24,327 nt of DNA from DATFYP01 sp035626235 (GTDB lineage: Archaea > Thermoproteota > Nitrososphaeria > Nitrososphaerales > Gagatemarchaeaceae): positions 1 to 24,327 of the forward strand of contig DASPOB010000003.1 of NCBI GenBank assembly GCA_035626235.1, in the 5' to 3' direction. The notes beneath the pieces were generated by a model. It saw nothing but the letters and a program-made list of their open reading frames with translations. It did no database searches and had not been told where the DNA came from. This document shows, piece after piece, positions 8,031 through 15,583 of this stretch; positions within the stretch are counted from its first letter, which is position 1; each line of letters begins with the position of its first letter. A program made the position numbers and the translations under genes.

Positions 8031-8139
8031 CCTGGCGCCGCTCCGGGCGCACTCAAAGGAGGCAGGAGAGCGCAAATGGCCTGTGGCCTTCACGAGGCCC
8101 ACCCCGGGGCCCGGGCCGGAATGCTGCAACCCTCGAAGG

Positions 8140-8146
8140 TTTTAAG
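8140..8146 (+). promoter_or_regulatory. TATA-like box for the G1 peptidase gene
   Basis: TTTTAAG is centred 35 nt before ATG 8178, predicting a leader of about 9 nt. Confidence 0.45.
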
Positions 8147-8177
8147 AGCATCAACGGGCCTCAAGCCGTCAACACAC

Positions 8178-9941
8178 ATGAAGAAAGCGTGCTTCGCTGT
8201 CACTCTTCTTGCGCTTGCTTTGCTTTCCCCCAGTTCCCTCTTCGCGACTCCGGTTCAAGCCCACTCCGCATCCCGGATTGACGTGGCTCCGGACATTCGA
8301 GCCGTGCCCCTGCCCGGGTCGGCGGCCGGGTTCTTCTGCCCCACGATCGTCGGCGCCGACCAGTCGATCTGCAGCGAGGACTGGGCCGGCTACGCCGTGA
8401 CGGGCGCCGACGGCAGCGTGGCATCTGTGAACGGCTCCTGGGTGGTCCCTCAGGTAAGTTGCTCGGGGGTCTCGTCGACGTTCGCCTCCTTCTGGGTCGG
8501 GATTGACGGAGCCATACTCAATTCAAGCACGGTCGAACAGGTGGGAACGGACTCCGACTGCCAGTTCGGCTCTCCCGCGTACTACGCCTGGTACGAATTC
8601 TATCCGAGCCCCGCGGTGGCCATCGTCTCCGTCAGCGTGGCCCCCGGCGACCTGATGACGGCGAGCGTCAGCTACAGCAGCTCCGCCAGGGAGTTCACGA
8701 CCTCGATCGAGAGCAGCGGAGGCGGCGCGAACTCCACCTCGCAGTCAGCGCCCGGCGCCCTCAGGAACTCGGCCGAATGGATCGCGGAGAGGCCCTCGGA
8801 CTGCTCGTCGTCCGCGTGTATCTACACCACCCTGGCTCCCTTTGGCACGGCCAGTTTCGGCCCCGGCTTCACCAGGTCGAACAGCACCGATTACGCTACC
8901 CTTGGCGAGACCACCGGGCCGATCTCAAAGTTCTCGACCGTGGCCATCACGATGGTCGCCGGCGACGCCGGGCCCGTAATCGCGCAGCCCACTCCGCTGT
9001 CGGGCGACGGCGCAAGCTTCCAGGTGAACTCCAGCGGGACCGTCGTCGCGCTCACCTGCGCCCCCGACCGTGTGACGGTAGGGTCGCCTACCTTGTGCAA
9101 GGCTCAGGTGGTAGGGATCTCCCCGGAGGGGACGCTGTCCTCGCCCGCCCCCACCGGGAGGGTCACCTGGAGGTCCAACGAGACCGGCACGTTCTCGAGC
9201 GTCTCATGCAGGCTCTTGAGCGGCGCGTGCTCTGTGAGATACACGCCGGCATCCGCTGGCTCCCCTGTCGCCGTCTCGGCCAGCTACGGAGGGGACATCA
9301 ACTATCGACCGTCATCGGCGAGCTTCTCGGTCGCCGCAACCCAGATGACGCCGAAGATTTCGGTCACCTGCGCCCCTGCCCTCACCAGGGCGGAGTCTAC
9401 CAAGCTAGCCAGGTGCACGGCAGTGGTGACCGGCTTCTCGCCGACGGGCGCCGTGACCTGGTCGCAGTCTGGGAGCGGGTCGGTCACATTTGAGGGCAAC
9501 AGATGCGTCTTGAGCGATGGCCGCTGTTCCGTGTCGCTGGCTGGCGTCACCGCGGGTGCAGTCTCGGTCAACGCGACGTACGGCGGCGACCAGAACAACG
9601 CACCGAGCTCGAAGTCCGGGAGGTTGACCGTCGGGACGGCCAAGACGACCCTCTCCGTATCCTGCACGTCGACGTCCTTGGCGCTCGGCACCCCCGCAAG
9701 ATGCACGGCGACCTTGACAGGCTACGCGGGCGCGGTGGCGGGAGAGAACATCACCTGGACGAAGGTGTCTGGCCTCGGAGGGGTCTCGCTCTCCTCCTCC
9801 AGCTGCACGCTGTCGTCGGCGGGCGCATGCTCCGTCACGGTGACCGGGGTGTCGTCGCCAAGCGTCAGGGTCAGGGCGGCATACGCTGGAGACTCGAACA
9901 ACGCCGGCAGCTTCGCAACAGTCACCTTCCGCGTGGCTTAG
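8178..9941 (+). CDS. Secreted G1-family glutamic peptidase (eqolisin-like) with three Ig-like repeats
   Basis: A 587-aa predicted secreted endopeptidase. A signal peptide (MKK, then a hydrophobic run, ending near AxA at about 29) is followed by the peptidase domain (about 66-275). Visible family blocks are EDWAGYAV, SFWVGIDG, TVEQVGTDSDC, YYAWYEFYP and SAEWIAERP. By analogy to scytalidoglutamic peptidase the catalytic pair would be Gln121 (in VEQVG) and Glu200 (in AEWI); these enzymes act at acid pH. Three Ig-like repeats (about 285-390, 391-488, 489-587) end in Y(G/A)GDxN and each contain four cysteines at matching places, suggesting disulfides. No membrane anchor is seen at the C terminus. 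The ATG at 8178 is preferred over the open upstream frame because it starts the signal peptide. Confidence 0.92.
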   Translation: MKKACFAVTLLALALLSPSSLFATPVQAHSASRIDVAPDIRAVPLPGSAAGFFCPTIVGADQSICSEDWAGYAVTGADGSVASVNGSWVVPQVSCSGVSSTFASFWVGIDGAILNSSTVEQVGTDSDCQFGSPAYYAWYEFYPSPAVAIVSVSVAPGDLMTASVSYSSSAREFTTSIESSGGGANSTSQSAPGALRNSAEWIAERPSDCSSSACIYTTLAPFGTASFGPGFTRSNSTDYATLGETTGPISKFSTVAITMVAGDAGPVIAQPTPLSGDGASFQVNSSGTVVALTCAPDRVTVGSPTLCKAQVVGISPEGTLSSPAPTGRVTWRSNETGTFSSVSCRLLSGACSVRYTPASAGSPVAVSASYGGDINYRPSSASFSVAATQMTPKISVTCAPALTRAESTKLARCTAVVTGFSPTGAVTWSQSGSGSVTFEGNRCVLSDGRCSVSLAGVTAGAVSVNATYGGDQNNAPSSKSGRLTVGTAKTTLSVSCTSTSLALGTPARCTATLTGYAGAVAGENITWTKVSGLGGVSLSSSSCTLSSAGACSVTVTGVSSPSVRVRAAYAGDSNNAGSFATVTFRVA

Positions 9942-10009
9942 CAAGTGAAGAAGAACTCGGCCCGGGGCAGCAGAAGTGGAGAGGTCGCTTCTGGGCAGCC
10001 GAGCCCAAC

Positions 10010-10019
10010 GATTAAGTAA
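10010..10019 (+). promoter_or_regulatory. TATA-like box for the nucleotidyltransferase gene
   Basis: GATTAAGTAA is centred 27 nt before the ATG at 10041, the spacing expected for a leaderless archaeal mRNA. Confidence 0.5.
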
Positions 10020-10040
10020 CGAATTCGTGCGGCGGGGGTC

Positions 10041-10787
10041 ATGCGACGGGACCCCGTGGCGGCCATCCTCTGCGGGGGTCGCGGCGAGAGGCTGAAGCCC
10101 CTCACGGACTACTTCCAAAAGGCGATGGTGCCGATCGGGCCCAAGAAGCTCCCCCTGCTCTCCTACATAATCAGGCTCATGACCCACCACGGCATCTCGA
10201 GGGTCGCGCTCCTCACGGGATACAAATCGGAGGACATCAGGCACTACTTCGGCGACGGCTCCGAATCTGGGGTCGCGATGACGTATTCCGTCGATAGGAA
10301 AGGGTCCAAGGGGAGCCTCAACGCGGTGGCCAACGCCCTGAGGAACGGGGCCATTCCGAGGTGCGACGAGCTGCTGGTCTACTACGGGGACGTGCTCACC
10401 GACCTCGACATTACGGCACTGCTCTCGCTTCACAGAGGGAAGAAGGCGGACGTGACCCTGGTCCTGGCCAAAGGGTACCAGATACCGGTGGGAACTGCGG
10501 AGGTTAAAGGAGGGATGGTCACAGCTTTCAGGGAGAAACCGACCCTGGATTTCAACGTGACCACCGGCTGCATGGTCGCAGGGCCGAAGGCGATGGCATT
10601 GATGAAGAGGGTGGCGGGGGGAGATAACACGGACCTGATGACCCACTTCATCCCCAGGCTGCTGAGCAACGGGGGCAAGGTCGCCGCCTACTACACGGGC
10701 CAGGAGTGGTTCGACGTCGGCACCATTTCCAGCCTCGAGAAGCTCAACGATGAGCTGCTCAGGCATCCGCTGAGCTTCCTGGACTAG
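10041..10787 (+). CDS. Sugar-1-phosphate nucleotidyltransferase
   Basis: A 248-aa GT-A fold nucleotidyltransferase that should join a sugar-1-phosphate to an NTP, giving an NDP-sugar for glycan or glycoprotein synthesis. The nucleotide-binding loop is LCGGRGERLKPLT (10-22), with MVPIGPKKLPLL (29-40) as the following lysine segment. YYGDVLTD (114-121) gives the metal-binding aspartate, and the C-terminal WFDVGT motif is present. There is no left-handed beta-helix acyltransferase domain, so it resembles RfbA/RmlA and mannose-1-phosphate guanylyltransferases rather than full GlmU. The sugar and base cannot be told from motifs. Many surface proteins nearby carry N-x-S/T sites, which suits a role in glycosylation, but no other pathway genes are adjacent. 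Confidence 0.9.
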   Translation: MRRDPVAAILCGGRGERLKPLTDYFQKAMVPIGPKKLPLLSYIIRLMTHHGISRVALLTGYKSEDIRHYFGDGSESGVAMTYSVDRKGSKGSLNAVANALRNGAIPRCDELLVYYGDVLTDLDITALLSLHRGKKADVTLVLAKGYQIPVGTAEVKGGMVTAFREKPTLDFNVTTGCMVAGPKAMALMKRVAGGDNTDLMTHFIPRLLSNGGKVAAYYTGQEWFDVGTISSLEKLNDELLRHPLSFLD

Positions 10788-10847
10788 CCCCGGCGGGCGA
10801 CGGATGCCATCGCAGAGCCAGGCGGGCGCGCTCTGCCGGTCAGGATT

Positions 10848-11876
10848 TCAGGGGCTCCCGGGCGCCAGGACCACCACCTCGCCGGTCATCCATGGGTGGT
10901 ATACGCAGTAGTATTCGTACGTCCCGGGGCTGTCGAAGGTGAAGGTGAAACTCCCCCCGGGAGGGATCGGCCCTGAGTCGAAGATTCCCGTCCTTGAGGT
11001 CACGGAGTCGTACGAGATTGAGCGGCTCTTCCACGTCACCGTGCTGTTGACCCCCAGGACCACGCTAATCTGCCGAGGGCTATACTGCCACGAGACCGGG
11101 GTCTCCGAGATCATGACGGTCGAAGCGCCCGTCATCTGGGAACGGCCCGCAGCCAGGGCGACGGCGGTGAAGCCGAAGTAGACAAGGGTGGTCGCCAGCA
11201 GCACAAGGGTGAGCGCGGGCGCGGTCCAGCGCGGCACTCGAAGCCTGTCGACGGGAGTCTCCCTCCTCGTCTGAACGGGCTGGTCTCCCGAAAAGCCCCC
11301 GAGCCACGCCGGGTTCCTGGCGAGGAGATAGACGACCCCGACGATTAGGGCGGGACCGGTGAGCAGCAGCGCCCACCCGGCTATGTTCTGGTCTGCAACC
11401 GAGTAGAACGAATAGACCTGGCCCGTCCAGGGGGCGACGAGGGCGAACGCGTATCCCATGTGCCCGAAGAATGCTGCCATCAAGGCCCCTATCTTGGCTG
11501 AGTCCGAGAGCTGCTGGATCCATGATCCGGCGAGCAGGCCCGCTCCGAAGAAGGAGAGGTGCTCCAGGGCGTGGATGCCCGGGTTGAGGACGGCGGCGTC
11601 CCAGGGGACCGGGAGGTGCCAATAGACGATGGCGGAGGTGGCTGCCAGCAGCGACCCCCACGCGGCCCACCTCCTGGGCCTGACTGCCCGCGCCCTGAAC
11701 AGAGGGTAGGCCACAAGCACTCCGGAGACTATCAACAGGACGTGCTGAAGCATGTGAGTCGCGAGGTCCACTTCGGAGACGTCGTCGAAGAGGGGGAACG
11801 CTGCGGAGAAGAGGAACAGCGCGAAGCCGAGCAGAGGCGTCGACCGAAAAGCGGCTTTCACGGTGGAAGCTGCCAT
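10848..11876 (-). CDS. CtaG-like oxidase assembly protein fused to a cupredoxin domain
   Basis: The product is 342 aa from ATG 11876, chosen because TATA-like CTTAATTAAG lies 29 nt upstream; the open frame extends to 11957. Residues 1-245 are polytopic (about seven helices) and match the caa3-oxidase assembly family CtaG, with conserved histidine sets H41/H45 (HMLQH), H102/H106 (HALEH), H87 and H139. CtaG is thought to help deliver copper to cytochrome c oxidase. Residues 250-342 form an extracytoplasmic plastocyanin-like domain ending GTYEYYCVYHPWM, which supplies C324, H327 and M330 of a type 1 copper site. The first ligand, usually His in xHxVTS, is Asp290 here (ISYDSVTS). The fusion puts copper binding next to copper delivery and implies aerobic respiration. 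Confidence 0.88.
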   Translation of the reverse strand: MAASTVKAAFRSTPLLGFALFLFSAAFPLFDDVSEVDLATHMLQHVLLIVSGVLVAYPLFRARAVRPRRWAAWGSLLAATSAIVYWHLPVPWDAAVLNPGIHALEHLSFFGAGLLAGSWIQQLSDSAKIGALMAAFFGHMGYAFALVAPWTGQVYSFYSVADQNIAGWALLLTGPALIVGVVYLLARNPAWLGGFSGDQPVQTRRETPVDRLRVPRWTAPALTLVLLATTLVYFGFTAVALAAGRSQMTGASTVMISETPVSWQYSPRQISVVLGVNSTVTWKSRSISYDSVTSRTGIFDSGPIPPGGSFTFTFDSPGTYEYYCVYHPWMTGEVVVLAPGSP

Positions 11877-11900
11877 CGGGGGCTCGTCGAACCGGGCCTC

Positions 11901-11910
11901 CTTAATTAAG
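11901..11910 (-). promoter_or_regulatory. TATA-like box for the CtaG-cupredoxin gene
   Basis: CTTAATTAAG is centred 29 nt before the ATG at 11876. Confidence 0.5.
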
Positions 11911-12060
11911 CTGGGATGGCCCTCGAAGCCTTGCGGCGGCGCTTCGCCCCTCGACACCTGCCGGACAGACCAAGTTAACTTGATTAGGCGAATTTCCGGG
12001 GCGGCGCCTCTTCCCTGTCTGGACCGTCCTAATGCGACGGTCGGAGCCGCGCCTGCTGCT

Positions 12061-12306
12061 TCACGTCGAGTTCCTTCTCCGCCTGTCTGCTTCCAGCCTG
12101 TAGCCGAAAGAGACCGAGAAGCCGATCACGCTCAACGCCATGGCCAGCACTATGAGCAGCGCGACGTAAGACGACCATGCTGCCAGCCAGGCCTGCGGGT
12201 CCACCCCCAATGGGAATGCCATTATGACGGATGCGGGCGAAATGAGGATGACCGCGAGAAACGTCAACGCATCTATCGTCCGGGCCTTCCACATGAGGCG
12301 AGACAC
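12061..12306 (-). CDS. Small two-TM membrane protein
   Basis: An 81-aa hypothetical protein with two hydrophobic helices: LTFLAVILISPASVIMAFPL and, after a short loop with DPQAW, YVALLIVLAMALSVIGFSVSFGY. The tail is highly basic (RLEADRRRRN), so both ends are probably cytoplasmic. The start is taken as GTG 12306, because a TATA-like GGATAAAC (12330-12337) lies 27 nt upstream; an ATG at 12294 would also work, while the longer frame to 12348 would run through the TATA box. It lies upstream of the CtaG gene on the same strand with its own promoter. No family is recognised; a link to respiration is only positional. Confidence 0.65.
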   Translation of the reverse strand: MSRLMWKARTIDALTFLAVILISPASVIMAFPLGVDPQAWLAAWSSYVALLIVLAMALSVIGFSVSFGYRLEADRRRRNST

Positions 12307-12329
12307 GCCGCCGTCCGTGTGTGAACCTT

Positions 12330-12337
12330 GTTTATCC
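12330..12337 (-). promoter_or_regulatory. TATA-like box for the two-TM protein
   Basis: GGATAAAC on the minus strand is 27 nt before GTG 12306, which decides that start. Confidence 0.45.
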
Positions 12338-12523
12338 GCTGAAACCACGCCTGACCACTCAGCTGCTGACCGAATCCTCTAGTGATTCGCCTGCAATTAA
12401 CCTTGGCTGCCTTAGACGCTCTTCCGGACGGCGCAGCGAATCCTGCCTCGTCCTCGACCGCGACGCAAGCGTGGAGGCTGTCAGTCAGGGCCCGGACTTG
12501 AGTTGCGACCGCCCTCCCTCGAG

Positions 12524-12658
12524 TCAGATTCTCATTAGAAAGTCATTCGACTGTTTCAACGCGCTGGACTTCTGTTTGTGTCGGGTGCCGCACCGCTTCA
12601 GGTGGCGGACGTACTTCTTGGGGCTGATTAGCTTCCCGCACTTCGGGCAGACAGGCAT
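12524..12658 (-). CDS. Very small zinc-finger protein (44 aa)
   Basis: A 44-aa protein found by reading the minus strand directly. It begins MPVCPKCGKLISPKK and continues with YVRHLKRCGTRHKQK. The spacing CxxC - x11 - H - x3 - C gives a complete C2HC zinc-binding set in the first 23 residues, followed by a basic tail. This fits a nucleic-acid-binding zinc finger. A TATA-like AAAGTGTAT (12684-12692) lies 30 nt upstream of the ATG, as for a leaderless gene. An in-frame ATG at 12679 would add 7 residues but lies too close to that box. Longer frames across the same DNA look like shadows. The role is unknown; the promoter and dense motif make it a credible gene. Confidence 0.72.
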   Translation of the reverse strand: MPVCPKCGKLISPKKYVRHLKRCGTRHKQKSSALKQSNDFLMRI

Positions 12659-12683
12659 GGCCGGTGACTTCCGGCCCATTCAG

Positions 12684-12692
12684 ATACACTTT
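12684..12692 (-). promoter_or_regulatory. TATA-like box for the 44-aa zinc finger
   Basis: AAAGTGTAT is centred 30 nt before the ATG at 12658. Confidence 0.35.
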
Positions 12693-12911
12693 ACTGAGGT
12701 GTGACGGCCAGCTGGGGATGGGCGCGGCGAGCAGGCTCCTGGCAGTCCGGCGACGGGCGGCCTCCGGTCTCTTTCGACGGAGAGACACAATGTCAAGCCC
12801 GAGCCGCGGCGACGCGGGCATACGCTCCTCTTTTCGCGCGACTAGCCCTTCTGGGCCGAGAGCGGTTCTCGTCAGAAGACGGCGCCCGCATTCCTTGAAC
12901 GCCCGCCATTG

Positions 12912-13049
12912 CTACCTGCGCGCGAGTCTCTTCTCCCGCCATTCGTGACCTCCGTCGCAGCGATAGTAGACTGTCAGTACCTGCCCATCAGACACCGAAC
13001 GGACCCGCGACACCCTAAGTTCCCCGCACTTCGGGCACATCTCGACCAT
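12912..13049 (-). CDS. Very small zinc-ribbon protein (45 aa)
   Basis: A second tiny protein read from the minus strand: MVEMCPKCGELRVSR, a beta-like stretch, then YYRCDGGHEWREKRLARR. CPKCG and RCDGGHEW form two knuckles (CxxC and CxxxH) separated by a predicted beta hairpin, the layout of a zinc ribbon as in TFIIS- or RpoM-like domains. The C terminus is basic. Start is ATG 13049 (ATG 13040 is an alternative). GGTTATC (13074-13080) lies about 28 nt upstream and would serve as a TATA box for a leaderless transcript. A nucleic-acid-binding role is likely from fold type; its target is unknown. It lies 253 nt upstream of the other small zinc protein on the same strand, with no clear gene between them. 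Confidence 0.72.
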   Translation of the reverse strand: MVEMCPKCGELRVSRVRSVSDGQVLTVYYRCDGGHEWREKRLARR

Positions 13050-13073
13050 GCGGCTCCGAGTGGCTGGGCGACA

Positions 13074-13080
13074 GATAACC
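13074..13080 (-). promoter_or_regulatory. TATA-like box for the 45-aa zinc ribbon
   Basis: GGTTATC on the minus strand is centred 28 nt before the ATG at 13049. Confidence 0.35.
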
Positions 13081-13304
13081 TGTCCCCCGGGACCGGGGCG
13101 ATTGGGGGGAGTCTATTCTGAATGTTCTCCGCGTGCCCTGGCAGCGGCTCGAGTCCCGAAGAAGCGAGGCGGCCGGAGGCGGCAAAGCTTCACACCGGCC
13201 CTCGTGAAGAGCTCTCCCCGCGCTTGCCTGCTTGGTCCAAGCCCTGCGTCGTGAATCATCCATGAAAGGTTAAACGGCTACTACCGATGCAGCAACCGGG
13301 CGCC

Positions 13305-14318
13305 TTGAACCTGCGCGATGGCCCTACAGTCCAGTGGCTCCTTCGGTCAACCGAGCCCTCGGTACGGTATCTCACGATGACGGAACTCCTGGACGGGCGC
13401 ACTGACTCACCGGAGGTAAAGAACACCCGGAAGCTCATTCCTACGGGTCCTAGGGTCCGCGCACTATTCAAGGGGCAGCGAGGCGACGGTGGCTTCGGCG
13501 GCCATCCGTATCAGAAGTGGACCGGCGCACATTGGCGTCTTGTGTCTCTCGTCGAACTGGGAATCACTGGGGAGAACCGGCATGCGGTGAGTGCGACCGA
13601 ACCGGTCCTGAAATGGCTGCTGAGTGAATCTCATCTCAAGAACGTCCCTAGGATCAACGGCCTGTATCGAAGATGCGCGTCTCAGGAAGGAAACGCGTTG
13701 GCTGTCTGCAGTCGGTTGGGGATGGCCGGCGACCCCCGGGTGGTCAGACTGGCAGAGTCCCTTGTGGAATGGCAGTGGCCCGATGGCGGATGGAACTGCG
13801 ACAGGAGAGAGGAAGCTTGGCACTCGTCTTTCAACGAAAGTCTCTCCACGCTGTGGGGTCTGACCGAGTTTCATCGGGCCGGCGGGGACGCAGGGTCGTT
13901 GAGAGCAGCAAGGAAGGCATCCGAGTTCTTTCTGAAGCATCGACTCTTCCGCTCCTGCCGTACGGGGGAGGTACGCCCGCCTGAGACATTCCACTCCCTC
14001 GTCTACAGGGCGGTCCATCCGTGGACGGCTCTTCACTATCCCCTGTACTGGCACTACGACGTCCTGCAAGCACTGCTGGTGCTCTCGCGAGCGGGGACCC
14101 TCCACGACCCGAGGACCAAAGACGCGCTCGACCTGGTCGAAGCCAAGAGGGGCCATGACGGTTCTTGGCGGCCGGAAGCCTACTACTGGGCCCTGCAGCG
14201 GAAGCCGACCAAGAAGAAGGTCTCGAACCTCGACGTTGTAGACTGGGGACGGAGCGGGCCCAACGAGTTCATGACGCTGAACGCTCTCAGGGTGTTGAAG
14301 GCCGCGGGCCGGTTCTAG
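13305..14318 (+). CDS. Alpha/alpha-barrel protein of the terpenoid cyclase/prenyltransferase fold
   Basis: A 337-aa predicted soluble protein built from helical-hairpin repeats. Three QW-like motifs are spaced along it: GQRGDGGFGGHPY, EWQWPDGGWNCD and GHDGSWRPEAYY, as in squalene-hopene cyclases and related alpha/alpha-toroid proteins. It is about half the length of a squalene cyclase and no DxDD protonation motif is visible, so it should not be called a cyclase. It may be a stand-alone toroid domain of unknown substrate. Start: TTG 13305 is favoured because TATA-like GGTTAAACGG (13268-13277) is 33 nt upstream; ATG 13287 is only 15 nt from that box but would add six residues. No operon partner. 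Confidence 0.8.
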   Translation: MNLRDGPTVQWLLRSTEPSVRYLTMTELLDGRTDSPEVKNTRKLIPTGPRVRALFKGQRGDGGFGGHPYQKWTGAHWRLVSLVELGITGENRHAVSATEPVLKWLLSESHLKNVPRINGLYRRCASQEGNALAVCSRLGMAGDPRVVRLAESLVEWQWPDGGWNCDRREEAWHSSFNESLSTLWGLTEFHRAGGDAGSLRAARKASEFFLKHRLFRSCRTGEVRPPETFHSLVYRAVHPWTALHYPLYWHYDVLQALLVLSRAGTLHDPRTKDALDLVEAKRGHDGSWRPEAYYWALQRKPTKKKVSNLDVVDWGRSGPNEFMTLNALRVLKAAGRF

Positions 14319-14495
14319 CGCCATCGGCGCGCCCGACAGCGACGCAGCATTGTCAGGCCTCCGTTCGAAGTCTCGGGCACGTCGTCTAGATGGGGTCCCA
14401 GGTCGTGTCGGGTGCGCGGCGACCCTGAATGGGACTCGCTTGTCACTCCGCGCATCCCGCTGGGCCGGCCACAGCCTGCCGGCGACTTTTCCGGC

Positions 14496-15095
14496 TTACC
14501 TCGCAGATCGGGCCTTCTTGAGAACAGAGTTGACGACCGCCGACTTGGCGTCCGCATAGTTCTGAGTGTACTTCCAAGTCTTGCTCGCGAGATCCCGCTT
14601 GGTCCTCAGGTAGAGGTCTCTGTCTTCGCCATGAGTGCGGAGCCAGTCCCTAAAGACCAGCATTCTCTCGATTTCGGCGTCGCCGCGACTGAAGACGTGC
14701 AAATTGACGTCAGCGTCCGGGCCCTTGAACAGCCTGTGTTCGTGCCAGGTCGGCTCTCTCACTCGGAGGACGTAGCCCACCGACTCCAGTTCCGGAACGT
14801 ACGATTTCTCATCCGGCGTCCTATCGACCACCAGGAGAATGTCGATAATCGGTTTCGCCGCGAGGCCAGGCACAGATGTCGAACCCACATGTTCTATCAT
14901 CAGCGCCTTGTCCCCCAGTACCGAGCTGATTCGTGCCTGCTCTTTCGCGAAGATCGCGGGCCAGTCGGCGTCGTACTCCGACAGGACGACCGGGCCGTTC
15001 AGCCGCTTGGGAGGAGCTCCGACCGCCACGTGTTCGATCTGTTCGTCCGTCATCGGAGGGGGAAGATCCTCCGGCGTTCCTCCGCTTTCGGCCAT
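14496..15095 (-). CDS. GrpB family protein (UPF0157, nucleotidyltransferase-like)
   Basis: A 199-aa protein matching the GrpB family, whose fold belongs to the nucleotidyltransferase superfamily; the biochemical role of the family is not settled. Conserved blocks are VVLSEYDADWPAIFAKEQARI, IEHVGSTSVPGLAAKPIIDILLVVD (GSTS followed by the D-x-D-like pair) and HLHVF-type NLHVFSRG, then RDWLRTHGEDRDLYLRTKRDLA. The N-terminal 35 residues are a Pro/Glu-rich extension not usual for the family. The ATG at 15095 is chosen because a TATA-like TCTTATTC (about 15120-15127) lies 28 nt upstream; the frame is open to 15155. It stands alone, with the terpenoid-cyclase-fold gene convergent on it. Confidence 0.9.
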   Translation of the reverse strand: MAESGGTPEDLPPPMTDEQIEHVAVGAPPKRLNGPVVLSEYDADWPAIFAKEQARISSVLGDKALMIEHVGSTSVPGLAAKPIIDILLVVDRTPDEKSYVPELESVGYVLRVREPTWHEHRLFKGPDADVNLHVFSRGDAEIERMLVFRDWLRTHGEDRDLYLRTKRDLASKTWKYTQNYADAKSAVVNSVLKKARSAR

Positions 15096-15289
15096 CGTTT
15101 GCAAGTAGCTTGAGCCCGTGAATAAGACTTGCGACAAGGCCGGCCACCTTGCCACCCGCTTCCGTAGGGCCTGCGCCGCTCTTTTCTCGTCCTCAACGGC
15201 CAGCGCGGGCTCAAGTGTGCCCCCCCATCGCCATGGCTACACTGAAGGGGAGCCGGAAGAATCCTTGTCTTCAGCATCAGTCCAATCGG

Positions 15290-15583
15290 CTAGTCATCGT
15301 CGGAACCGGCGACCATTCCTACGGTGCCGCAAAGTGCTCCGACTACTTCCGAGAGGCGACGGTAGCTGAGGGTCGAAGGTACGTCGGAAGCTTGGTGGTA
15401 GTTGGGGTTCGAAAAGTTTCCTCCGTCAGTGACCATGATCGCTGGGATCCCTGCTTGCCAGAATGGAACATGGTCGCTGCGACGGAACTGTTTCACGAGT
15501 CTTGGCGAGAGTAGCTGAAAGAACCTGCCGACGAGAGGAAGATTTGCGAGGTCGAATCCGCGTTCGCCGCCTGCGTCCCTCAC
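15290..15583 (-). pseudogene. C-terminal remnant of an M28-family zinc aminopeptidase
   Basis: The frame encodes about 97 aa that match only the C-terminal half of M28 peptidases: RRSDHVPFWQAGIPAIMVTDGGNF, then NPNYHQASDVPSTLSYRRLSEVV. This supplies the late catalytic-site part (SDH and the NxxYH zinc histidine) but not the earlier zinc-binding H, D and E residues. Reading further upstream in this frame gives only the shadow of the membrane-protein gene, so the N-terminal half is gone. A GTG at 15583 overlaps the TGA of the upstream gene (GTGA), so the fragment could still be translated by coupling. I call it a remnant; an active enzyme is unlikely. Confidence 0.65.

Noticed and set aside
9405..10766. 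Long minus-strand frame of 453 aa
   Set aside because: It is antisense to the G1 peptidase Ig repeats and the nucleotidyltransferase, has no domain, and is a product of high GC content.
11971..11982. 12-bp palindrome CAAGTTAACTTG upstream of the CtaG gene
   Set aside because: Several 12-bp palindromes are expected by chance in 24 kb, and no second copy or regulator is nearby.
12543..12821. Minus-strand frame of 92 aa
   Set aside because: It overlaps the 44-aa zinc finger in another frame; it lacks any motif, while the zinc finger has a full metal-binding set and a promoter.
13464..14324. Minus-strand frame of 286 aa
   Set aside because: Antisense of the terpenoid-cyclase-fold gene, with no motif of its own.
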